This document shows positions 23,652-29,684 of a stretch of DNA of 46,037 nucleotides, piece after piece (the stretch's first letter is position 1; each line of letters begins with the position of its first letter). Under the pieces are notes generated by a model. The model saw only the letters and a program-made list of their open reading frames with translations, had not been told where the DNA came from and ran no database searches. A program made the position numbers and the translations under genes. This DNA comes from Oscillospiraceae bacterium (lineage in GTDB: Bacteria; Bacillota; Clostridia; Oscillospirales; CAG-382): positions 1 to 46,037 of the forward strand of contig JAFLUP010000010.1 of NCBI GenBank assembly GCA_022508745.1, read 5' to 3'.

Positions 23652-25109
23652 ATGAAACCCAAGAAGGTAAAAAATCCGCTAACAGTATCGGACTGCGTCT
23701 ACAACGAATTTGCAGACAACTTTAGCCTTTATCTCGACCAGCGCCATGTCCCATTTGTAGTAGCGCGGAATTCAACCCAGATTATCCGCACAGGGAAAAG
23801 TGAGTTGGGGGCTACTATCCGAAATCTGCACTTCGCCAAGGGAGGAGGGACATTATCCGCTAAAAGCGTAAGCGACGCATACGCGACCATTATGGCACAA
23901 CTGCAGGTGTGCCATGATCAACGTACCGTAGTGCAACGCATTCACTCAAACAAAGGCACGATCTATTATGTCCTCGGAGATCGGATCGCAAAAATCTCCA
24001 ATGCTGGAGCGACGATTGTCCGGAAAACGCAGGTGGACTTCTTCATCGAATCCGATGGTTTAGTAGAGCAAAGTCTGCCAGAACTGAACACCCCGCCGGA
24101 TCAGCTTCCAACACTTTTGCGGCGCTTCTTCCAGTTGACAACGGAGCAGGAAGTTCTCCTGTTGTCTTATATTATATCATGCTTTGTTCCCCAAATCAAC
24201 CACCCAATACTATGGCTGCATGGCGAACAGGGAGCCGCAAAATCTACAACGCTGCGGTTTATAAAGCAGTTGATTGATCCAAATAAGAAGGACTTGTTTG
24301 CTATGCCCCGGCAAGAGGACGATCTCTTTAGTGTTCTAAGTAATAACTACTTCGTCCCGCTGGACAACATCAGTCATTTTTCCGGTCGGCTTTCTGACAT
24401 TCTGTGCCAATCCGCAACGCACGGTTCTGTTTCCAAGCGTAAGCTGTACACGGACAATCAAGAAGCTGTTGTTGAGCTACATTCAATTGTAGCAATCTCA
24501 GGCATTGAAATGAGCATCACGCGGTCGGACTTGCTTGACCGTTCTATTACGGTTCAGCTTGCTCGAATCCCTGATCATATGAGAAAAACCGAGCAGGAAA
24601 TCTGGCAGTGCTTCCATGCGTACAAGCCAAAGATTCTTGGTGCGATTTTTAATACACTCTGCAGAGCGATGAAAATGGTGGAGCAGACCAAACTACCGAG
24701 CCAATTCAGGATGGCGGATTTCGCGCTCTGGGGTTACTGCATTGCTGAGGCAATCTATGAAAATGGCGGCGAACGGTTTCTAAATGCGTACCGCGAAAAC
24801 ATTCGGGTGTCTACATCTCATTTTGTGGGAAGCAATTCTCTTGTTTTCGCCGTGAGTCTGTTGATGCAACGGCAGCCATCTTGGAAAGGCAGTTCCACGG
24901 AATTGCTGGTGACGTTGCGAAACTTATTATTCGAGAATAGCTTAATGGATAAGTTGCCGTATGATTTTCCTGTAAATGCTATTCAGTTATCCAAAAAACT
25001 ATCCCTGCATAATAGCGATCTAAAAATCCTTGGCGTCACCGTAGATATCGGGAGAGGAAAAGAACGCTACATTTTATTAGAGAGAAGAGGTACAAACAAT
25101 GAGCAATGA
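23652..25109 (+). CDS. replicative-type ATPase (primase-helicase-like P-loop protein)
   Basis: The 485-residue protein has an N-terminal part of unclear fold (1-150), then a P-loop ATPase with Walker A GEQGAAKST (about 191-199). A hydrophobic strand ending in Asp (YFVPLDNIS, about 233) is a likely Walker B, and HSIVAISGIE is a sensor-like strand. DRSITVQLARIP carries an arginine-rich segment as in SF3/D5 phage helicases. The C-terminal part contains winged-helix-like sequence (AIQLSKKLSLHNSDLKILGV). This design fits a plasmid or satellite replication ATPase. GGAG precedes the ATG. Family placement within SF3 is inferred. Confidence 0.7.
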   Translation: MKPKKVKNPLTVSDCVYNEFADNFSLYLDQRHVPFVVARNSTQIIRTGKSELGATIRNLHFAKGGGTLSAKSVSDAYATIMAQLQVCHDQRTVVQRIHSNKGTIYYVLGDRIAKISNAGATIVRKTQVDFFIESDGLVEQSLPELNTPPDQLPTLLRRFFQLTTEQEVLLLSYIISCFVPQINHPILWLHGEQGAAKSTTLRFIKQLIDPNKKDLFAMPRQEDDLFSVLSNNYFVPLDNISHFSGRLSDILCQSATHGSVSKRKLYTDNQEAVVELHSIVAISGIEMSITRSDLLDRSITVQLARIPDHMRKTEQEIWQCFHAYKPKILGAIFNTLCRAMKMVEQTKLPSQFRMADFALWGYCIAEAIYENGGERFLNAYRENIRVSTSHFVGSNSLVFAVSLLMQRQPSWKGSSTELLVTLRNLLFENSLMDKLPYDFPVNAIQLSKKLSLHNSDLKILGVTVDIGRGKERYILLERRGTNNEQ

Positions 25110-25686
25110 GACAAGAAACGAGAACGATATCCAGTACAGCATATGTGCGTATAGGGATGGCTACGATTTCTCCAGCATGACGCCGGAGAAGCAAGAGCTT
25201 ACGAACCAGCTATATTTAGGCTATGACCGTATTAGCGATCTCTACGATGCTTATACTACGTATGATGCAATTGCGAGCGGGCAAGCCGTACAGGTTTTGG
25301 AGGAACGATGGGGATTTCCCCACTCGGGGGAATATGCCGTTTGCATATTCGCTTGCGAGCGACCTCGTTGGTCGAAAAACAACGAATATATCTTGAAATT
25401 GTTGGTGAATGACAGGGAAATTAGATTGGTGAAGTTCAAGTTATCGTTCTTTGACCCAATCTACAGTGAAATAACAACTTATTTTAATGCGAGACCCGGT
25501 GAAGCGGTCGATCCGCGTGATATCGCCGGAAGGCTATTGTACCTGAAAATAGAGAACGTGTTGACACAGCGCGGAAACGCGTTCTCACAAATTGTGAACG
25601 CTATGATTCCTTCTCAGTTTGAAGAGGAAATCATTTATGAAATGATCGACCTGATGATCCAACAGGGGACGAAGGAGGGCGGCTGA
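25099..25686 (+). CDS. hypothetical protein coupled to the replication ATPase
   Basis: The 195-residue soluble protein overlaps the ATPase gene by 11 bases and is probably co-translated. It is rich in Tyr, Asp and Glu. Recognisable stretches are YDFSSMTPEKQELTNQLYLG, SGEYAVCIFACERPRWSKNN and GEAVDPRDIAGRLLYLKIEN. The last, with its YLKIEN strand, recalls small single-strand or helicase-partner proteins, but no family can be named. The stop codon lies inside the loop of a GGCGGC/GCCGCC hairpin (25678-25695), followed only by a weak T run. Confidence 0.65.
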   Translation: MSNETRNENDIQYSICAYRDGYDFSSMTPEKQELTNQLYLGYDRISDLYDAYTTYDAIASGQAVQVLEERWGFPHSGEYAVCIFACERPRWSKNNEYILKLLVNDREIRLVKFKLSFFDPIYSEITTYFNARPGEAVDPRDIAGRLLYLKIENVLTQRGNAFSQIVNAMIPSQFEEEIIYEMIDLMIQQGTKEGG

Positions 25687-25760
25687 AAAGCCGCCTTCGT
25701 TAATGGTTTGTTTTTGAAACATATATTATCGTTATGTGTGTTAAAGTACAAGCTGCGATC

Positions 25761-25773
25761 CATACAGTATAGT
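25761..25773 (+). promoter_or_regulatory. promoter-like sequence upstream of the recombinase operon
   Basis: CATACAGTA at 25761-25769 fits the -10 pattern CATANNNTA of sigma-K and is one base off the sigma-E -10. An overlapping TATAGT (25768-25773) could instead be a sigma-A -10. Neither has a good -35, so the assignment is open. Confidence 0.35.
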
Positions 25774-25790
25774 AAAAGGGGTTGCAGCCA

Positions 25791-25964
25791 TTGAAACACA
25801 AAGCGTATGTATGCGATGATGCGCCGGAGATTGCCGAAACGCCGGAAGTCGCGTTGGCAATCTCCAAAGCCATGTTAGAATCGCTGAAAAAACGGAACTT
25901 TCTGACACAGGCACAGGTCGATCAATGCGTGGAGCAGCTTGAAAAAACGTATAAAAACGTATAA
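25791..25964 (+). CDS. small hypothetical protein upstream of the recombinase
   Basis: The frame is 57 residues long with a TTG start and AAAGGGG about 9 bases before it. It contains the acidic N-terminal stretch YVCDDAPEIAETPEVALAIS and a C-terminal helix pair MLESLKKRNFLTQAQVDQCVEQLEKTY. That helix pair resembles the short SHOCT-like helix that often precedes recombinase genes in Clostridia elements. The gene ends 66 bases before the recombinase start. It could be a recombination directionality factor or regulator, but no motif proves this. Confidence 0.55.
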   Translation: MKHKAYVCDDAPEIAETPEVALAISKAMLESLKKRNFLTQAQVDQCVEQLEKTYKNV

Positions 25965-25966
25965 AA

Positions 25967-25998
25967 GGGAAAGCCGGGAGTGATATCTCGGCTTTCCC
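25967..25998 (+). other. hairpin in front of the recombinase gene
   Basis: GGGAAAGCCG (25967-25976) pairs with CGGCTTTCCC (25989-25998). It is followed by TCTATT rather than a clean T run. It may be a partial terminator that limits recombinase expression. Confidence 0.55.
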
Positions 25999-26030
25999 TC
26001 TATTGCAATCATTTTTACAGAAAGGAACCA

Positions 26031-27734
26031 ATGAACATGGGACTTGACAAGTATGAAATGCTCTACAATCAAATGGAGCAGCAGAAAAGCAGCAAAACAA
26101 AAAGAGTTGCCGCGTATTGCCGGGTATCAACGGACAACGAGGACCAGACGAGTTCGTTTGAGAGCCAACGGCTTTTTTTCCGAAGGTATATCAGCGAGCG
26201 CCCAGAGTGGACGCTATACGAAGTGTTCGCGGATGAAGGCACCACCGGAACCAACACCAAAAAGCGTAAAGAGTTTAACCGCATGATCGAGTGTGCTCGG
26301 AACGGGTGCATCGACTTGATCATCACCAAGGAAATCAGCCGGTTTGCCCGAAATACGCTGGACAGCATCTACTACACGCGAGAGTTAAAAAAATACGGCG
26401 TAGGCGTGATTTTTATGAATGACAATATCAATACGCTGGATCAGGATGCGGAATTGAGATTAACGATCATGAGCTCCATCGCGCAGGACGAAAGCCGGAG
26501 AACCTCCGAACGGGTCAAATGGGGGCAGAAACGCCGGATGGAGCAGGGGGTCGTATTCGGCAGAAGTATGCTGGGGTACGATGTTCGCGAGGGGAAGATG
26601 TATGTCAACGAAGAAGGAGCAAAAATTGTGCGGTATATCTTTCATAAGTTCGTGAACGAAGGGAAGGGAACCCACACCATCGCACGGGAGCTGCGCGAGG
26701 AGGGCATTCTTCCCATGCGGGTGACGGAGTGGAGCAATACGGTGATCCTGCGGATGCTGCGGAATGAGAAATACTGCGGTGATCTTGTTCAGAAGAAAAC
26801 CATTACGCCGGACTATTTGTCCCACGAGAAGAAATATAATCGCGGGGAGGAGGCGTTCGTCATCATCAAAGATCACCACGAACCCATCGTTTCCCGCGAA
26901 CTATTTGAGAAAGCCAATCGCATTTTAGACCAACGGTCGATGTCGCAGGTGGGAATCTCCAAACACAGCAACCGCTATCTATTTTCCGGAAAAATTAAAT
27001 GCGGATGCTGCGGGAGAACCTATGTCGCACGGTACAAAGATCGGCAGGATGGGAGCCAGTATAAGGCGTGGCGCTGCGGAGAAGCGGCAAAGCACGGCGG
27101 TCTCCATGCGGACAAAGCCGGAAACAGGATCGGCTGTACCAGCCATAGCATCCGGGACGACGACGCCATGCATATCATGTCCCTTGTGATGAAGAATTTG
27201 AAATACAACCGGGAGAAGATCACCGGAAACCTGCTCAAAGCGATCCGATCGGTACTGTCCGACGCATCATTGGAAACCAGCACAAAGCCGCTTCAAAAGC
27301 AAATCGCAGACCTGAATGGTAAACAGGAAAGATTGCTGGAGCTGTACGTGGGCAACAAAATCGATGAGGAAGAATTCAGCGCACTACGGGGGAAATACGA
27401 TGCGGAAATCGCCGCGTTAAAGACGGAAATGGACAGGATCGAACACGGAAAAGATCTCAAAGAACAGCAGTCGACCGTGTTTGCGGATATCGTAAACGCG
27501 GTCAACGAGCTGGCGGACGGGGGAGCGTATGAGGACGAGTTTTACAAACCCCTGTTGGACAAAATGGTGGTGATCGACGCGGATAACGTAGATGTTTACT
27601 TAAATATTCTGCCCCGGAAATGGAGATTTTCCGTTGCGAAAGCGGCTGCTGAACAAGTACAGGGTGGCAACTCCGATGCACCAATGCCGATGTCCGTCAG
27701 GGCGCCGATGACGTGCGAGTTGGGCATGGAGTAG
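26031..27734 (+). CDS. large serine recombinase of element 1 (integrated form with host-encoded C terminus)
   Basis: The integrated form has 567 residues. The resolvase domain has AAYCRVSTD with catalytic Ser33, followed by ADEGTTGTNTKKR, ITKEISRFARNT and SIAQDESRRTSERVKWG. A recombinase domain (about 180-300), a zinc ribbon with CGCCG..WRCGEAAKHGG..GC (about 322-375) and a coiled coil (about 416-480) follow. The element ends at codon 553. The last 15 residues (PMSVRAPMTCELGME) are read from the antisense of cotJC. In the circle the frame instead gains 67 codons at 16091-16292. AAAGGAA precedes ATG 26031; ATG 26037 is an alternative start. It should catalyse integration and, with a directionality factor, excision. 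Confidence 0.95.
   Translation: MNMGLDKYEMLYNQMEQQKSSKTKRVAAYCRVSTDNEDQTSSFESQRLFFRRYISERPEWTLYEVFADEGTTGTNTKKRKEFNRMIECARNGCIDLIITKEISRFARNTLDSIYYTRELKKYGVGVIFMNDNINTLDQDAELRLTIMSSIAQDESRRTSERVKWGQKRRMEQGVVFGRSMLGYDVREGKMYVNEEGAKIVRYIFHKFVNEGKGTHTIARELREEGILPMRVTEWSNTVILRMLRNEKYCGDLVQKKTITPDYLSHEKKYNRGEEAFVIIKDHHEPIVSRELFEKANRILDQRSMSQVGISKHSNRYLFSGKIKCGCCGRTYVARYKDRQDGSQYKAWRCGEAAKHGGLHADKAGNRIGCTSHSIRDDDAMHIMSLVMKNLKYNREKITGNLLKAIRSVLSDASLETSTKPLQKQIADLNGKQERLLELYVGNKIDEEEFSALRGKYDAEIAALKTEMDRIEHGKDLKEQQSTVFADIVNAVNELADGGAYEDEFYKPLLDKMVVIDADNVDVYLNILPRKWRFSVAKAAAEQVQGGNSDAPMPMSVRAPMTCELGME
27672..27700. other. right attachment site of element 1
   Basis: TCCGATGC (27672-27679), seven bases and the crossover CC (27687-27688) are followed by host cotJC sequence. 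It mirrors the left site, and the whole lies inside the recombinase coding sequence. Confidence 0.85.
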
Positions 27735-27871
27735 CGCTGGGAGAGGTATCGCATGGAGGCGCCCAGCTCCCCGTCCGGGCCGCCGAACTGGGTGATGATC
27801 AGCTTCGCCAGCGCGGCATTGGGGTTCTTGATCTTGACGGGGTATTGCAGTTTCTTGTCATACGTCCACAT
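27686..27871 (-). pseudogene. cotJC: cotJC, 5' part (codons 1-62), interrupted by mobile element 1
   Basis: The start is intact: GGGAGG before ATG 27871, then MWTYDKKLQYPVKIKNP, the Mn-catalase helix GELGASMRYLSQRY with the first Glu ligand, and GALTDIG. In the integrated state translation would run on into element DNA as IGIGASELPPCTCSAA and stop at 27596, losing all other metal ligands. The gene overlaps cotJB by 14 bases as in an ordinary cotJ operon, so transcription control is intact. Excision would restore a complete manganese-catalase-like coat protein. Confidence 0.93.
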
Positions 27872-28148
27872 GGCAGTTGCCTCCCTCCTGATGTTGCCCG
27901 GTTTGCCACGGCCAGGGGCCGTTTCCCCAGGTCCAGCGGTCGCCGGTGACGCCGTTTGCGGTCAGCGGACCGTATTTTTCCTCGTATTGCGCGGTCAGCT
28001 CGGCGCATTTCTTGCGGTAGGTCTTATACATGGCAAACGCCTTGCGGTTGTTCGGATGGGTGTCCAGATAGAGGACCAGCTCATGCAGCGTGAAGCATGC
28101 CTCCCGGATCTTTTGGAGCAGCGCTGCCTGCTCGTTTGGTTTGTTCAT
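27858..28148 (-). CDS. cotJB: spore coat assembly protein CotJB
   Basis: The 96-residue protein has the CotJB core: LLQKIREACFTLHELVLYLDTHPNN, an AFAMYKTYRKKCAELTAQYEEKYGPLT helix region, and WTWGNGPWPWQ near the end, where the WPW sequence is characteristic. CotJB is made in the mother cell and is needed to place CotJC in the inner coat of Bacillus and Clostridia spores. It overlaps cotJA by 4 bases (ATGA) and cotJC by 14 bases, so the three are coupled. The presence of this operon marks the host as a spore former. Confidence 0.93.
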   Translation of the reverse strand: MNKPNEQAALLQKIREACFTLHELVLYLDTHPNNRKAFAMYKTYRKKCAELTAQYEEKYGPLTANGVTGDRWTWGNGPWPWQTGQHQEGGNCHVDV

Positions 28149-28339
28149 CTCTTTTTCGCCCCCACGAACGGAAAATCCAGCGATTTGAAGAGCGTCCCGC
28201 GGGAGAGCGCGGTGGGTTCGTCGTAAAGGTTGTCAAAGGGCTGGTTGGGTACATAGGACATGGCGAGCGAGATATTCTTCGGGAACATTCCCTCGTCCGG
28301 CATGACCGATTCCAGCGTTTCCTGATCAAACGGTTCCAA
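28145..28339 (-). CDS. cotJA: spore coat associated protein CotJA
   Basis: The 64-residue protein has the CotJA pattern: LAMSYVPNQPFDNLYDEPTALSRGTLFKSLDFPF, where ALSRGTLF..LDFPF is the family signature (shown here in parts: ALSRGTLF and LDFPF). The likely start is a TTG at 28339 with AAGGAG 11 bases upstream; no in-frame ATG is closer. The operon is sigma-E dependent in Bacillus subtilis. A GTCATATC on the minus strand (28418-28411) resembles a sigma-E -35 box, but I find no matching -10. Confidence 0.88.
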   Translation of the reverse strand: MEPFDQETLESVMPDEGMFPKNISLAMSYVPNQPFDNLYDEPTALSRGTLFKSLDFPFVGAKKR

Positions 28340-28442
28340 AACGGCTTCTTCTCCTTTTTCCTGTTGGATTTGACAGACTTTTGCTTTTTTCGTGATCTGT
28401 CCACTGACAGGATATGACGCTTTCCGCCGAAAGGTGAGAGGG

Positions 28443-28486
28443 CGAAAAAAGACCGGCTGCCCCGGGGGACGGGTACAGTCGGTCTT
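28443..28486 (-). terminator. terminator of the zinc-ribbon membrane protein gene
   Basis: On the minus strand AAGACCG...CGGTCTT (28486-28480 with 28455-28449), with an inner CTG/CAG stem, is followed by six T residues. Confidence 0.85.
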
Positions 28487-28522
28487 GTGGATGATGCGGG
28501 ACGCGCGACTTTGCGGGCTCGC

Positions 28523-29464
28523 TTATTCGTTGAAATGGCTATCCGTCTCCGCGGCGGATGTCTCTGCTTCGGAAGGGCGGTCGGAGACCGCCTTCCCGCA
28601 TTTCAGGCAGAAGATGCTCCCGTCCGGCAGGGTGCTTCCGCATTGGAGGCAGACCAGCGGGACGTTTTTCACTTCCTCGACGATCTCGGCGCCGCACTTC
28701 AGGCAAAACTTGCTTTCCTCCGGGATTTGCGCTCCGCAGTGCGGACATTCCTTCTGTTTGGGCTCCTCGGTCTCTTTCGCGGGTTCCCTATAGACGATGT
28801 AACGGACGTTTTTGGGCGCACGGGTGAATCCGCACTTCAAAAGGTATTGTTTGTATTCCTTGTTTATGACGTACACGGAAACAAGAACGCAGACGGCGGC
28901 GACCAGATCGAAAAAGATGCCGAACGAAACGGAACCGAACAAATCGAACAGATAAAGCGCCACGCGAGACATCTCGCGAACGGCTTCCCCGCCGGCAAGC
29001 ATCATGTAAAGGAGCACGGACGTGCAGAACACGGGGACCGGGATGGCAAACAGCAGGTAGGTGATTGCCGTTCCGGTGTTTTTCAGACCGCAGGCAAGCA
29101 TCCCGAAGAAAATACTCAAAAGCGCCAAAGTCCCCATGACGGAAAAGAGGAGAACAAGAAGGGCGTAGTCCCCTGTGAGCAGATGCTCCCGATACGATTG
29201 GAACGCGTCAAAAATGTCCGCTTTTGCGAGATACGTCAGCTTGACTGCAAACCCGATGACGGTGCAGATCGCAAACACGATCCATGCGGCGCGCATGAGG
29301 ATTTTGGATTGCGCAGACCCTTGCGACGCAAAGAACTCGTGCTTGTTCAGCGGGATCTCCGTGGGCATCTCCTCGACGGGCGCTTGCACAGTAAGCGGTT
29401 TTCCGCAGAAATCGCAAAAGCTGGACCCCTCCGGCATGTTGTTTCCGCAGTTTTGGCAGTACAT
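28523..29464 (-). CDS. zinc-ribbon integral membrane protein
   Basis: The 313-residue protein opens with a zinc ribbon (YCQNCG...FCDFCG) and then has about four or five membrane helices, including MRAAWIVFAICTVIGFAVKL, LLVLLFSVMGTLALLSIFFG, ITYLLFAIPVPVFCTSVLLY and DLVAAVCVLVSVYVI. It ends with two further zinc ribbons (CPHCG..FCLKCG and CLQCG..FCLKCG). Such zinc_ribbon_2 proteins are common in Clostridia and of unknown role. ATG 29464 is chosen over an upstream GTG because AAGGAG lies 8 bases before it. It has its own promoter and terminator. Confidence 0.82.
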   Translation of the reverse strand: MYCQNCGNNMPEGSSFCDFCGKPLTVQAPVEEMPTEIPLNKHEFFASQGSAQSKILMRAAWIVFAICTVIGFAVKLTYLAKADIFDAFQSYREHLLTGDYALLVLLFSVMGTLALLSIFFGMLACGLKNTGTAITYLLFAIPVPVFCTSVLLYMMLAGGEAVREMSRVALYLFDLFGSVSFGIFFDLVAAVCVLVSVYVINKEYKQYLLKCGFTRAPKNVRYIVYREPAKETEEPKQKECPHCGAQIPEESKFCLKCGAEIVEEVKNVPLVCLQCGSTLPDGSIFCLKCGKAVSDRPSEAETSAAETDSHFNE

Positions 29465-29531
29465 ATGCTTCACTCCTTGCGTGCATCTCGTTTGCGGGAA
29501 CGGGGAAAGGTTCCTTCCGCTCCTTTGCCAT

Positions 29532-29561
29532 ACTATACCACAGGAAAATATTTTGTGTCAA
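29532..29561 (-). promoter_or_regulatory. sigma-A promoter of the zinc-ribbon protein gene
   Basis: On the minus strand TTGACA (29561-29556), an 18-base spacer and TATAGT (29537-29532). Confidence 0.85.
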
Positions 29562-29617
29562 GACATTTTCTTCGGATTTTGACAAAGAAGCGCGAAAACG
29601 GCAAAAAGAAAAAATGC

Positions 29618-29646
29618 TTGCCTTTTTCCGCCGGATATGGTAAAAT
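29618..29646 (+). promoter_or_regulatory. sigma-A promoter of the SGNH/discoidin gene
   Basis: TTGCCT (29618-29623), a 17-base spacer and TAAAAT (29641-29646), followed by AAAGGAG before the start codon. Confidence 0.75.
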
Positions 29647-29684
29647 TTGAGCAAAGAAAAAAAGACAAAGGAGCATGATCTGCC

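Larger units (their letters stand above)
16089..27688. mobile_element. integrative element 1 (serine recombinase type) inside cotJC
   Basis: The ends are defined by the two halves of cotJC. The only bases shared by both junctions are CC at 16089-16090 and 27687-27688, and one copy plus the interior gives 11,598 bp. The interior is clearly more A+T-rich than the flanks. It carries a large serine recombinase at the right end, an HTH protein and a Mor-like protein. It also carries an ATPase pair, a DUF960/DUF1643 block and a lipid-type cargo cassette. No relaxase, conjugation or capsid gene is seen, so it is an integrative or mobilisable element or skin-like element rather than a full ICE or prophage. 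Confidence 0.92.

Noticed and set aside
16091-27688. Element 1 as a prophage or complete conjugative element
   Set aside because: No capsid, tail, terminase, relaxase or type IV secretion gene is present.
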